Below, piece by piece: positions 23,434-36,736 of a stretch of 64,000 nt of DNA. The DNA is from Micropterix aruncella (lineage: Eukaryota > Arthropoda > Insecta > Lepidoptera > Micropterigidae), in NCBI GenBank assembly GCA_944548615.1, contig OX155974.1, positions 682,001-746,000 on the forward strand, read 5' to 3'. Made by a program: the position numbers and the translations under genes. The notes below the pieces were generated by a model. It had not been told where the DNA came from, made no database searches, and saw nothing but the letters and a program-made list of their open reading frames with translations. Each line of letters begins with the position of its first letter. The first letter of the stretch is position 1.

Positions 23434-24530
23434 GCCCTGTTTTCTCTTGTATGAGCTCCTTCATATACGAAATTCTCCTATCCTGACTAAAATGTATTCT
23501 CCAAAAGAAAAAGAAGAATAATAATGAGTATTCTATGTATCTAGACCCATTTGTTAGGTCCTTATGCACTTGGTTTTAGCTAGTTTGAATCAATTTAAGG
23601 TTTATAAGTTAGAATCGGCTGGTAACATACACTTTTAAAATCTCGTCTCGGTGAATAATATTGATTTTTGATGTACTATGACACAATTCCTATATAGTGG
23701 ATTATCAAAGGTGTTCTATAGTTAGAGACTTCCAGATCAATGTATGCTAATAGTTTTAAGTCACTTTTCCAATATCGGATGATGATTGCCCTGTTTTCAC
23801 TTGTACGAGAGCTCCTTCATATATGAAATTCTCCTATCCTGACTAAAATGTATTCTCCAAAAGAAGAAGAAGAATAATAATGAGTATTCTATGTGTCTAG
23901 ACCCATTTGTTAGGTCCTTATGCACTTGGTTTTAGCTAGTTTGAATCAATTTGAGGTTTATAAGTTAGAATCGGCTGGTAACATAGACTTTTAAAATCTC
24001 GTCTCGGTGAATAATATTGATTTTTGATGTACTATGACACAATTCCTATATAGTGGATTATCAAAGGTGTTCTATAGTTAGAGACTTCCAGATCAATGTA
24101 TGCTAATAGTTTTAAGTCACTTTTCCAATATCGGATGATGATTGCCCTGTTTTCACTTGTACGAGAGCTCCTTCATATATGAAATTCTCCTATCCTGACT
24201 AAAATGTATTCTCCAAAAGAAGAAGAAGAATAATAATGAGTATTCTATGTGTCTAGACCCATTTGTTAGGTCCTTATGCACTTGGTTTTAGCTAGTTTGA
24301 ATCAATTTGAGGTTTATAAGTTAGAATCGGCTGGTAACATACACTTTTAAAATCTCGTCTCGGTGAATATTATTGATTTTTGATGTACTATGACACAATT
24401 CCTATATAGTGGATTATCAAAGGTGTTCTATAGTTAGAAACTTCCAGATCAATGTATATAGTGGATTATCTATATATAGTGGATTATCAAAGGTGTTCTA
24501 TAGTTAGAGACTTCCAGAAAAATGAATAAA
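23434..24530 (+). repeat. 356-bp tandem repeat, three units
   Basis: Units recur at 23453, 23808 and 24164 (positions of GAGCTCCTTCATATA) with high identity. A rearranged end near 24450-24520 repeats ATATAGTGGATTATC. No open frame is conserved through the units. Confidence 0.85.
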
Positions 24531-24879
24531 TACAGACCTTAGAGTGCTAGGCGGCGAAAGGCAGACAGGGGAAGCAGAGCGCGTACGCAGCGGCGATGTC
24601 TGAAAAGTAACAAAATACTGCTTAGTAGGATCGTCGATAATCTGACCGTCCTTAGAAGAATTGGTGTATTTGTACCCGCCGAAGACCGAGATTGAGAGAA
24701 CGGGTGACTCTATAAATATCTCGGTCTCTCCGGGAAAATTTCAAACTCCTTCCTGGAAAAATTATCTAAAACCGCAATTTCCGCATCTCACATTCTTCGG
24801 CTTCGAAGGGGGAGCGAATGGGCGGTACGGTAAACGTTCACATGCGGCAAGGCAGCTGTCCTAAACCTACCTAAACTAG

Positions 24880-25678
24880 CGATTAGCGATTCGAAACTGG
24901 TTACAGGTTCGAAGTCGCTCGAGTGATCCTCTCCCTTGTCTTGCGGTGATCGGTGTGTACCGAATCTATCGCGGACCATGGCATCCTTTGTCCGGCTATC
25001 TCCTGGTATCGGGTAGCCGAATGGTCGAATAGAGTCGTCTTCGGATACTTTTAAACGCAATTTTGCTACTTAAATCTATGGTTTTAATGATATTGAGTAT
25101 TCATGTGAGTTATTAGGAAGGTAAAGTACTCGTACCGAAAAGTTTTGGAAAATAAATAAATATTTGTATTTTATACCTCTCTGTAGTTGGGCGAAAAATA
25201 GGCGTCGGGTGGGCGGCCCGGCGGGCGAGCGCTGGGTTCTAGGCGGTGGCGGGTGGCGGATGCTGGGCCGGAACGGGCAGTCGCCCGCGCTGCTGGACGC
25301 GGCTCGGGCGCCGCTGTGCCCGCGCTGGCCAAGGGCTGCAACCGGCCCGCGTGGTGGAGGCAGCGGCGCAGCCGACAACCGGGATGATGACAGCGGCCAC
25401 TCACTATTGAAAGACAAAAATACAATAAATTGACGATAAATTCTGAAAATAACATGGAATTCTTTATATACTTACTAATTACCCAGAGTTCCGCCGGGGC
25501 TTTGAAAATCGATCGACATTTTCACGATATCTGCGTCGTCATCGTCATATCCAACGTCATCATCCCAGAACGCCGGCGCTGCACCCTCATCTATTTCATC
25601 CGAATTGGACCCCGACTCCTCCAGGAGATCTAGGAACGCCTGGGGCGGCGTCCGATCCGGATCTCGATTAAAAGACAT
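24880..25678 (-). other. exon-like segments, unrecognised gene
   Basis: Three candidate exons on the minus strand stand out by GC content and open frames. First, 25678-25483 starts at an ATG, encodes an acidic region (DDDVGYDDDD) and ends at a GTAATT donor. Second, 25403-25177 follows a pyrimidine-rich AG and is rich in Pro, Ala and Arg; its phase matches the first. Third, about 25065-24880 (motif RTKDAMVRDRFG) follows AG but its phase does not match. Part of the third recurs at 63455-63620. The protein is not recognised. The acidic first exon inside a TTAA element could be an accessory or N-terminal part of a transposon gene, but this is only a guess. Confidence 0.3.
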
Positions 25679-25729
25679 CTAAAAAACAAAAATACATTTT
25701 TCAAAAAAAAAACAAAATAGTTAGTAACC

Positions 25730-26000
25730 CAATCGTGTCTGTGCTGTTGACCGTTGAGAAAGTTAATGGGCCCTCGCTGAGGTAGCCACGAAGACCCATT
25801 CTGTTCAGGGTTGGTCACACTCACGGGTCGACACCTATCCGACGGCCTCCACGCATGAAATGCGAGCCCGGGTAGGACTCTGGCCTTATGGTCAGTTTCC
25901 CCTAGGAATCAAACTTCTGGCGCTCCTGGACGGTCTGCGCACCGTGCGGCATAAGCCAATCGACTGTGCACTCTGACTAACAACTTGGGTTGTCGACTAC
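25730..26000 (-). repeat. dispersed repeat R, copy 1 (second at 63690-63945)
   Basis: About 270 bp match 63690-63945 in inverted orientation, sharing CGGTCTGCGCACCGTGCGGC, GGAGGCCGTCGGATGGG-type blocks and the ATGGGTCTTCGTGGC block. A B-box-like GTTTGATTCC occurs inside, so a tRNA-related SINE is possible, but no clear A box or tail is seen. Confidence 0.6.
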
Positions 26001-26070
26001 AACGGGCGAACCCGTCACCCCAGGCTGGTATAACGATCTTACACCGCATGGTGAGACACAGTCTAGATTT
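25982..26070 (+). pseudogene. fragment of the Myb/SANT gene's last exon
   Basis: Sequence coding QLGLSTT.GEPVT matches 63250-63295, the end of the Myb/SANT-type gene, in the same orientation. It lies directly beside repeat R, so pieces of the same unit have been reshuffled into the TTAA insertion. Confidence 0.6.
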
Positions 26071-26832
26071 CCTCAGTAAATAAGCCCAAATTGAAAAAAA
26101 GTTGTATGTTATTTTAAGCTGCATTTTAGTTTTCCTATAAAACCCGATATTCAAATAACCAAATTTCTCAAAAATAAATATATCGAAAAAAAAATTTTTT
26201 TTTCCGTATTTTTTTGTTGTTTCATATCGATAGAAATCCAAGCCTTCTCTACAAACATTGAAAAATCTCGGTTTTTGCCGCCAAGATATAAACTATGAAA
26301 ACGTGGTTGCATTTGTAAACGACGTGTAAATATCAAAATACATCTAATTCCTTGAGTATATACCTCCTATATTGAATAATAACGATTTTATAAGCGAAAT
26401 AAACCAATATTATTACTACATTCGCCTGATATCATTCGTTTCGAAAATATTTTCGCTGCGACGCCATCGGGAATGCGATACGTCACTTCACAAATTTACT
26501 AAAAACTAAGTGAAAAAAAGGAAATGGCCTGCTCCAATCGGTAATTATCATTCCTACACAATTTTAGAATGCATATAACTCACTTTTACGGGTAAAATCC
26601 AACTAAAAACACTTAAAATCACAATAATTGTAGCGCGCCGCGTAGCACTCGTTCGGCGCTTTGTGTCGCTGTCAACAGTGGAAAGTTCCACGACGTTTGG
26701 AGTGTTGCAATATCTCATACAGCTTTTATCGCATGATACTATCGTAGAATTTAATAGTAACGAATCTTTGGCTATTTTCTGGCATCATACGATAAAATAA
26801 AGAAGCCCGTTCTATTTTTAAATGGATTTTTT
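26071..26832. other. unassigned AT-rich interior
   Basis: No gene or clear repeat was recognised. It contains homopolymer runs and ends in the subterminal part of the TTAA element. Confidence 0.4.
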
Positions 26833-26929
26833 CGCAAACGGCCCCCATCGCGTCCCCAAATGGACGCCCTTCATTTCAGTGTATTAAAACTTGCATCCCC
26901 AAAAGGACGCCTTTCATTTGAAGGGTTAA

Positions 26930-28551
26930 GTTCGTCATAAAGGAGCAAAAATTATAATATTATTCATAACCCGCTGGGGTGAAAGAAAACATTTAATATT
27001 TAAGTTCGTCATAAAGGAGCAAAAATTATAATATTATTCATAACCCGCTGGGGTGAAGGAAAACATTTAATATTTAAGTTCGTCATAAAGGAGCAAAAAT
27101 TTATAATAATATTCATAACCCGCTGGGGTGAAAGAAAACATTTATTATTTAGGTTCCTCATAAAGGAGCAAAAATTATAATAATATTCATAACCCGCTGG
27201 GGTGAAAGAAAATAGTTAAATTTAAGTTCATCATAAAGGAACAAAAAATTGTAATAATACTTATGACCCGCTGGGGTGAAAGAAATATTTAATATCTAAG
27301 TTCGTCATAAAGTAATTTACAAAATGGAATACTACTGAATACTGTTTCTTTTCTTGTCTATTGTTCTTTATTTCTTTTATCTCATGTCGTGAATAAAGCA
27401 CACTTTTCTCTAAACCACAACAACCTCGAGTTATGATTTTCCTTTTTTTTTTCCTTGAAGACAAGAAGGTGGAGAGAGGAAATACAAAGTAAAAAAAATA
27501 GTTAGTGACCTTTATCCTTTTCTCCTTGGCTTATCCAGTAATTTTATTTTTGTCCTGTTCATTTCATTTTCTTTGCTACCGAAGGAGTAGCGTTCAAAAA
27601 AAAAAGAGAAATAACTAGTTTGACATTTTACTAGAAAATATTTTCATTCCTTTTCAATTAGTCTGCTAATATTCTTCTTCTTCTCTTCTTTTCTCTTTTA
27701 TTTATTTTCTCTTTGGGGACCTTTTAACTCCCATACACATTGCAATATATTTTCATTTTTAATTAGTAGTTTTCCGCCATCGGCGTCATATTTTCTTCCT
27801 ATTTATTTCTTAATTATATTCATATTTTTTTTATTTCTTGAACCTTCCCATTTGTTCATCATTTCGTATTTCCTTTAATTTTCTTATTTTTTTGGCATAC
27901 ATTTTTAGTCCATATTTACTTGTTTTTGTTAATATTAATTCATAGACTTTTTACTGAGATCGCATTTCACGCATTTCCGACATATTCGCCATCTATCGGC
28001 CGCGGAATGAATCAAGGTTTCCAATAATAACCGGCCACCGCATTGAGATGGCGCTGACCACATGAAATACGACCGCCTCAGTGGAGACTCGTAAAAAAAA
28101 ATAAAATAAAATTATAAACTCACCGGGTTCTACTCAACCTGTTTTCCTCTCCATACCGGACGCCTCTTAAAGGTGGACCCCATTTCAATCAGGGACACCC
28201 ATAGATTTTCGTTTATAGTGCGCAACTTGCGCTCTCTGAGAGTTTCTCCCACGACCCCTCCGACATCCCTATTCAAACGAGCTGCCAGCCTCTCAGGTGG
28301 TGTCATCCTGAATTCCCCTAAAATTCGCCGCGCAGAAACCTGTTTTTTTCCGGTGCAGGTCTGCTTGCTTTAACCAGCGAACCGTTCCAGTATTTGGCTA
28401 GTCTGGCGCCCATTGCTTCTATAGCTACGTTAATATCAAATAATAAGTAAACACCTCTTATTGACTACCAAATTGCTGTCTTGCTTAATAATAATTATAT
28501 AATACAAACTGCAAAAATAAAACTTAAATAAAATAGAACGGTTTCGTTGCA
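26930..28551 (+). mobile_element. gypsy-type LTR, copy 2, right part
   Basis: Continuation of LTR copy 2 after the TTAA insertion, beginning with the 74-bp minisatellite and ending CGTTGCA. A primer-binding site follows at 28556. Confidence 0.85.
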
Positions 28552-31500
28552 GTTTTGGCGCCACAACGTGGGTCTTTCCAAAAATATACATTTCATTTTT
28601 GTTTTTAAACATAATCCCCGCTTTGGCCGTTGCAGTTTCGGGCCCAAGCGTGGGGCTTTTTTATTACAAAATATAGATTGACTTCCCGCCCACCACACCC
28701 GTATATAGACAATTTTCATACCTTTCAAAACAGTACACATAGTTTACCATTTATTTAGCCCAAGTTAGCGCTGCAGTTTTAGATCTTAACAGGGGCTAGT
28801 TTTCACTTCGTTTATTTATCTCATTAGTTTTTTCATTCACTGGGGCAACCCCAAAATTTTTTTCAACAATATAACAATAAAATATATGTACAACAACCCA
28901 CCCACCCACCCTATTTTACTGTTGTAGGAATAAATTCTGAAAGCATATTACATAAAATAGTTATCTAAAATTTTTTAATATATTTTAACGCAACCAACCG
29001 CATTGTACCGCCAACCAATCTACCGAACTACATACACAAAACACAAAGATTTTCATTTATAACAACATTTTTCTTCTTTAAATTTTAACACGCATATTGT
29101 GTACATTTTCAAACATTTCTTTTCTTACAATCGAAACTGTTCAGTATTTCTTCGCGGAGTCAGATCGAGTCCGACGCCCCAAACAGGTTTAACAACCAAA
29201 GGTATCGGTAATTAGTAGGTAAAATAAAATAAAATAAAATAAAAGCGCACCTTCCTACAATTTCATTTTCCTACAATTCGGCACGCCAGCCGTCATCATA
29301 TTAGACAACGCCAGCTATTTCAAATCTAACAAGTTCAAATCATTCGCCGAGAAATATAAAATCCCCCGTTTGTTTTTCGGATGCAATTATGCTCCCCAAT
29401 CGAATGTCGTAGAAAGGTATAACCAGACCATAGAGACGTCTCTCGCGATTTTGGTAGGAAAAGACCAGAGAAAATGGGTAGAGTTTCTGGGAAAAATTCA
29501 AAACGCCATTAACTCGCACGTTAATCTAACGACAGGATTTTCACCGTCGTACCTTATGTTTGGCAGAGAGATGATTATTGATGGCAGGTATCACAACATA
29601 AAAAGCTTCATTCCGGAAAATGAAAATGAGATAGGCATAGAAGGCAGAGAAAATTTTGCCGAAGGTCTAAAAAGCTTAGCTGACACATATGACATTGTCC
29701 AAGAAAAATTACTTGAGTCATTCAAAAACAACGCGAACAGGTACAATCTAAGGCGGAAAGATCTACGTTTAGCTCCTGGAGATATTGTGTGGGCAAAAAA
29801 TCACACTCTGTCTAGGAAAATAGATTTCTTTTCAAGCAAACTTGCACCTAGATACATAAAATGCAAGGTTGTAGCGCGTAAATCGCCAACTGCGTACGAG
29901 CTAGAAAACGAATCAGGTAAAAACAAAGGAATTTTTCATGTCAAACACCTATTTAAAGGCTGATGACAATATATATAACCTAAACTCATACTATCCCCTA
30001 GAAAAACCGTTACGCAAGGGAAAATAATATCGTTTTATTCCGAAAGTCGCTAAATACCACGGTACTTCTGGGATAGGTCTCGATCTGAGCTCCGTGGATC
30101 GGTCAAAAGAAAGAAAAACATGGTTGACAATATATATAAATAATTAAACACTATATTAACACAGATACACACTTACACAAACACATACAAGTCACACAAA
30201 ACAAGAAATATTTAAAAATATTTAAACCTCAAATTACAAGCACAAAACTTTTTTTTAAAATTTTTTTTTTTTTATCTCACCAAAGCCGGCAAAAATAGCC
30301 AGCTTTGGCGAGAACGTTCCGAAGAATGATTATGTGTCGTTCAAGCAAAGAACATACTGAATAAACAATTAAACTTTCTTAAAAGAAAATAACCATAATA
30401 AACTCACGACCAAAATATAGCATAGTAGTAAAAAAAAACAAATGTGTTTCTTTTATATATTGGAATTAACGGGTTTGCAACACCATACAACCACCCTAAG
30501 CGGTGACTTAAAAAGTGCAATATTTTATTATTTTACACAAAGCATCCGGAACCCTTACGAGATAAAACACCGACTCCTGAGGTTAAAACCAGGCTAGGTA
30601 CAATTCGATTTGGGCAAAGAGTGCAATCTTCTATACTATTTTTTACGTTCATAAACGAACAATTTTTATTATAAAATGTTTGAGCGCACAATGTGCAAGC
30701 TTGCTCCACAATCCGAGGTTAAAACCGGAATGGACAAGAGAAAGAAGGAGTTTTATGTATTTTTTTTATTAGTATTTTATACACACGTATGGAATGTTAC
30801 TCAAAGAGTGCTCCTACCAGATGAACGTGTCATGGCGCGCCTAGCGAAACGCAAAATGATCACGACGTAGTCTAAGTGTATATTTACCATTTATTTATTT
30901 TTTATATAATTCCACAAAAATTGGTCGTGAGAAAATTTATTTAAAGCATATTCTTATATCTCAAACTTATATATAAATATTCCACAAATCCCAGTACCTT
31001 TGTATTAAATCACCTCGACTCACCACAGTATAAACATACATAGAAAACCAAGTTCAACTCTAAAATCTTAATTAAAACTCAAACTAACAATAGGGTAAGA
31101 AATAAGTTTGACACAATCAGGTGAAGTATGAAAGGAGAAATGGAAGGAACGACTTGTATGAGATGAACGAAAGGAGTATGGAAAGTCGGCGTTAGGAAAA
31201 CCCGTTTGATGGAAAATCGAAATATTACACCTACACTATTTTCTATTTTTTGTTATAAACAAATAGATTATTTATTTTAGTTTGATTTATCGCACAATAA
31301 AGCGACTATGTTTATATCGTATTGACTCGTTCACACAGGATTAAAATCCAAAATTACAAGCTAGTATCTCGACACTGTTGTGAATCGTTTCACCTTACTG
31401 GGGTACAAGCAAGTAATGATTATACAATGGTACACAGCATCTTTAAACGGTGGCCTTGACACTAAAAGCTCGGCTAAACCTAAATAAAGATTTCAAATCC

Positions 31501-33035
31501 CTAATTCTTATCATATTTTCCCATATAAAAAATCACATTATGTATTTGCTTGTAACGTACAAAGGAGGTCACACACCACTCGGGGTTACCCAAACTCAAA
31601 ACAGTTATTTAAAATTCAAATAATGGAATGCTAATAAGGGCACCCACACATTGTATTCGATATATTTTTTTATGATCCTTTTATTTATACGTTGTCCCTA
31701 TTTTTGACAAAATAAAACGGTTCACAAGCCGTGATTGACCGACCAGATTGCGATTGCGTAACGTTCATAGATAGTAAATATAGGATAGGAAATGTCATAC
31801 TCGGGTAATGTAAAACCATAGTTCAATCGGCAAAACGTAGAAATATATATATTTTTTTGTAATTAGAAGAGCACACCCTAGTAATTTAGTAAAAAAAAAG
31901 CCAAACTCTAAAAAACCAGTCTCCGGCGGAAGAAGACCAGAAGAAAGAAGAGGAGGAGGAGCGTCCGAGGTCCAGACTTCAAGCAGCCGCCAGTCAATAC
32001 CTGAACTTCGAGGAGTTACGATGGGAGTAGACAGCGACGGCAAGTCACGTCTGCATGTCGCTTCACCACAACCAATACGGAGAAAACCCGCGCAGGCAGA
32101 GGACAAGCCGTGCGGGCGGTCGCGCAGATCTCCACCAAGGATAGATCGCGCGATCGTAGAAGCCTACGCACAGGACCAGCGCAGTTGGGCGACTACACCC
32201 ACCCGGTCGCTGTAGCGTTAGCGTTCGCGCAGGGGCACGACTCTCCGTCAGCTACTTCGGCGAGAACCTGCGCAGGCTGAGGACAGCCGCGCGGGGCGAC
32301 CACGCAGATCGCCACCAAGGCTAGATCGCGCGGTCGTAGCAGCCTACGCACAGGGCCGGCGTAGCCAGGTGCCTGCACCTACACGGTCACCGCAGCGTTT
32401 CGCGTCCACACACGGACACGACATCATGGAACACGAGTATCACACCTTCATATATATATAGTATACTAGCAATGGACTACAACTATATTGTTTTGTGTGT
32501 CAAGAAAGACAGTAAATTTGTGTAAAGTGCATTTTTCCAGGAACATTAGTATACGAGGAACTGTGCAATAATCCAGTCAGATTAGACATTATTTTTTTAC
32601 AAGATTCCGTACGAGGATCGACAAGCCGCAGTAGCGGGCTAATTAATCGCAGGAGTCCGCACGTACCAATCGGACATCCCACTAATATCAGAACTTTTTC
32701 TTTGTTTACCATGTTTCAAGACTGATCACGTTAGCTGATGGACCTCGGCCAACGCTTCCCCGCAGCTCCGTACCTTCCGTGCAACTTCGCAACCATGGGC
32801 GTCTACGTCTTCATTATTATTATTACTTTTTTGTAAGTCGCAACCGTACCACAAATACCTGAGACAACCAAACCTATCGGATACAGCAACCCATTCATTA
32901 TCGTCGTATCAAAGTTATTAATTTGTAAAATTTATTAGTGCCTTACTGGGCAAGGTTATGTATGACCGAGGGCGGCGTAGCGCCCCTCGTAGCACCGTAG
33001 CTTTAGGTTAGCAAGTATTCTCACCAAGCCGGCAT
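28552..33035 (+). mobile_element. gypsy-type internal region, copy 2
   Basis: Nearly identical to 14274-18758, with the same primer-binding site, integrase-only coding capacity, GC-rich duplication and small frames. Only scattered single-base differences are visible, so the copies separated recently. Confidence 0.85.
29257..29963 (+). pseudogene. integrase C-terminal fragment, copy 2
   Basis: Same fragment as 14979-15688. One substitution changes an Asp to Asn near the end, and another turns the last Trp codon into TGA, shortening the frame by one codon. Otherwise the frame is open, with the second Asp and the Glu of the triad intact. Confidence 0.85.
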
Positions 33036-34386
33036 TGCAACAGCCAGTTGTTGCAACCATCTTCGATGTATCTTTTCCTTTTATAAACAATTGATAATAT
33101 TAAATATATTTATATAAAAGTTCAGGAATAATAATACAAATATCAAACAATGAGTGTCAAACGCTCTCTAGATAAAAATTCAAACGCGCTCTACGCGCTA
33201 ATGCGTTTTAGAATGTGCTAGAAGACCGTAGGTACGTAGAATTTACATGGGTAGTTTTCGAGCCAGACAAAAAAAATAGCGGACGGTCGGCCACTTTTGG
33301 GTAGAAGTGGCCCGGAACCGGTCGGGTTCCGGGCCATCACTCACACGCAGAGGCCCGCCGATTCACTAGTTTTGCCGATTAGAAAAATTTTATTGTGTTA
33401 AATTCAGTGCTCGATAGTTCCAAGGTAGGAATTTTAATTTTATAGATACCATTTAACTAATATCTCCAGAAAATATAATGTGGTTTCTGCCATTACAGAA
33501 ACACACCCACGGTCCGGAGATTGGTTTTTTCTTTTTTTCTCTTTTCCCTCCATTCTTATTTTCTCTTAATTTTTTTTATCTTCATACTACCTTCATAGTG
33601 GTTCTTTTTTTGTATTTCCTTGTATAACGATTAGCAAATCGCAAACTTTATATCAGTTTCATATACTTAAAAAAAACGCATAAAATAATCTAGAAATCTC
33701 GGAGGTGAGATAAAGATTTCTCTAATATAGTAGAACGTTGTCTTATTCTTTTTATTAGTTTTTTTTTATTCGTTTTTTATTTTTTTGGAATTTCCAGTCA
33801 GGCCGAAGGGCCTATTACACATTTTTTTAAAAGTATACATTCGGAAAGGTACCTCGTACACTTAAGTAGGTAAGATAGGTACGCGATGCAATCCGGTCGG
33901 AATTAATACCAACTATTTATTTCTTTTTTTCTTCCTTTTTTTAGATTTTTTTCTGGGTTCTTCATTCATCTTTTACATTTTTTTTTTCAAATAATATGTA
34001 AATTTTATGTTAAAAAAAAAAGGGAACCGGTTATTCGAAATCGGACGCGAGGTAGACAAAATTTGACTTGGGCCTCCCGAAAGGTAGAGGGTGTGACCTC
34101 CGCAAATAAAGATACCTATAGATCCCATTTAATATAATAGTGCGCGATTCCGTCGTATATTAAAAGCAGGTATTCCTAAAATTTGGGTTACATTTCTCGT
34201 ATCGATTTCTAAGAGAAAATGGGTAACGGGAATAATTCTCACAGTACCCGATAGGATTGGTTGCGGTTGGTACAGGACGGTTGCGATATATTCTAGCTAT
34301 ATTAAGCGCTCGATTGTTTGTTTCTTTAAAGAGACCAAGGAGGTTTCAATACTTACCTTTATAAAAAGAAAATATTTAATACTTAA
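33036..34386 (+). mobile_element. gypsy-type LTR, copy 3, left part
   Basis: First 1351 bp of LTR copy 3, ending at TTAA 34383-34386. The LTR resumes at TTAA 35108-35111. Confidence 0.85.
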
Positions 34387-35107
34387 GAGCCCTATCACAT
34401 ATTTTTTCCAGAAAGGCAAGAAAAGTGGATTTTTGGCGTTCTAATTCCAAGAAATGAAGAGATTTCTACAAACTTTAATTACTAAATTACCTGGACCATT
34501 TCTTGATGTTGACCATAGCGGCCTTTAATTTTAGATATAACGAATATTATTTACTTATTCAGCCCATTTTCCGAAAGTCGTTATTCGTACAACGCTCGGA
34601 AGGCAAACTTTGAGCTCCTTAATACAGTAATATCACTACAACGAAAACCGTATACTATTTTTTTTTATGTCCGTCATGTATTCTTGATGTACACTACGGC
34701 TTTATTTTTTCGTTTTTTGACCACATATCCAAGGTATACATTACTTACAATTACACAAAATTAAAAAAAAATCTTCCTGTATCATTCTAATTTTCTCAGA
34801 AATAAAATAAGATTCTTATATAATACTTATACTATATTAAAGTTCACTCTTTTAGCAATACGACATAATATAAATTATTGTCATTAGAAAGGAGAAAACA
34901 CTGCAAAAAACAATTAGAAATTGTGTATATATTTGCTTGCGCAAGAGAAGAGCGCTCAGTGCCGCGGTTTTCTCCCAGGGTTGAATAGTTATTTATTTAT
35001 TTATTTATTTATTTATCCTATCTTTTATAGTTACATCCAAAAAAAAAATGCGTTCATTTTTTCAACTCATTTTAAAAGAATACCTACGCTATTTTGTAAT
35101 AAGGCTC
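34387..35107. mobile_element. 721-bp TTAA-flanked MITE
   Basis: Inserted at TTAA (34383-34386 and 35108-35111). The ends are imperfect inverted repeats, GAGCCCTATCACATA on the left and GAGCCTTATTACAAA read inward from the right. It has no coding capacity. The TTAA target and terminal repeats point to a non-autonomous piggyBac-like element of a different family from 20111-26925, whose ends start CCC. Confidence 0.75.
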
Positions 35108-35111
35108 TTAA

Positions 35112-36732
35112 GTTCGTCATAAAGGAGCAAAAATTATAATATTATTCATAACCCGCTGGGGTGAAAGAAAACATTTAATATTTAAGTTCGTCATAAAGGA
35201 GCAAAAATTATAATATTATTCATAACCCGCTGGGGTGAAGGAAAACATTTAATATTTAAGTTCGTCATAAAGGAGCAAAAATTTATAATAATATTCATAA
35301 CCCGCTGGGGTGAAAGAAAACATTTAATATTTAGGTTCCTCATAAAGGAGCAAAAATTATAATAATATTCATAACCCGCTGGGGTGAAAGAAAATAGTTA
35401 AATTTAAGTTCATCATAAAGGAACAAAAAATTGTAATAATACTTATGACCCGCTGGGGTGAAAGAAATATTTAATATCTAAGTTCGTCATAAAGTAATTT
35501 ACAAAATGGAATACTACTGAATACTGTTTCTTTTCTTGTCTATTGTTCTTTATTTCTTTTATCTCATGTCGTGAATAAAGCACACTTTTCTCTAAACCAC
35601 AACAACCTCGAGTTATGATTTTCCTTTTTTTTTTCCTTGAAGACAAGAAGGTGGAGAGAGGAAATACAAAGTAAAAAAATAGTTAGTGACCTTTATCCTT
35701 TTCTCCTTGGCTTATCCAGTAATTTTATTTTTGTCCTGTTCATTTCATTTTCTTTGCTACCGAAGGAGTAGCGTTCAAAAAAAAAAGAAAAATAACTAGT
35801 TTGACATTTTACTAGAAAATATTTTCATTCCTTTTCAATTAGTCTGCTAATATTCTTCTTCTTCTCTTCTTTTCTCTTTTATTTATTTTCTCTTTGGGGA
35901 CCGTTTAACTCCCATACACATTGCAATATATTTTCATTTTTAATTAGTAGTTTTCCGCCATCGGCGTTATATTTTCTTCCTATTTATTTCTTAATTATAT
36001 TCATATTTTTTTTATTTCTTGAACCTTCCCATTTGTTCATCATTTCGTATTTCCTTTAATTTTCTTATTTTTTTGGCATACATTTTTAGTCCATATTTAC
36101 TTGTTTTTGTTAATATTAATTCATAGACTTTTTACTGAGATCGCATTTCACGCATTTCCGACATATTCGCCATCTATCGGCCGCGGAATGAATCAAGGTT
36201 TCCAATAATAACCGGCCACCGCATTGAGATGGCGCTGACCGCATGAAATACGACCGCCTCAGTGGAGACTCGTAAAAAAAATTAAAATAAAATTATAAAC
36301 TCACCGGGTTCTACTCAACCTGTTTTCCTCTCCATACCGGACGCCTCTTAAAGGTGGACCCCATTTCAATCAGGGACACCCATAGATTTTCGTTTATAGT
36401 GCGCAACTTACGCTCTCTGAGAGTTTCTCCCACGACCCCTCCGACATCCCTATTCAAACGAGCTGCCAGCCTCTCAGGTGGTGTCATCCTGAATTCCCCT
36501 AAAATTCGCCGCGCAGAAGCCTGTTTTTTTCCGGTGCAGGTCTGCTTGCTTTAACCAGCGAACCGTTCCAGTATTTGGCTAGTCTGGCGACCATTGCTTC
36601 TATAGCTACGTTAATATCAAATAATAAGTAAACACCTCTTATTGACTACCAAATTGCTGTCTTGCTTAATAATAATTATATAATACAAACTGCAAAAATA
36701 AAACTTAAATAAAATAGAACGGTTTCGTTGCA
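35112..36732 (+). mobile_element. gypsy-type LTR, copy 3, right part
   Basis: The rest of LTR copy 3, ending exactly at CGTTGCA. It is followed by AGTT and then by BEL sequence rather than by a third internal region, so this is the outer right end of the array. Confidence 0.85.
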
Positions 36733-36736
36733 AGTT
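36733..36736. repeat. target-site duplication AGTT, right copy
   Basis: Matches 11296-11299 and marks the right edge of the gypsy-type insertion. Confidence 0.85.

Larger units (their letters stand above)
20111..26925. mobile_element. TTAA-flanked piggyBac-like insertion, 6.8 kb
   Basis: Flanked on both sides by TTAA (20107-20110 and 26926-26929), with CCC at the left end and GGG at the right end, as expected for a piggyBac-superfamily insertion. About 760 bp at the left end match the inverted right end of the element at 47365-48815, so the family has at least two members here. Near the right end two short palindromes lie in tandem (26837-26854 and 26893-26910). No complete transposase was recognised. 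The interior holds other repeats and exon-like segments listed separately. Confidence 0.7.
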
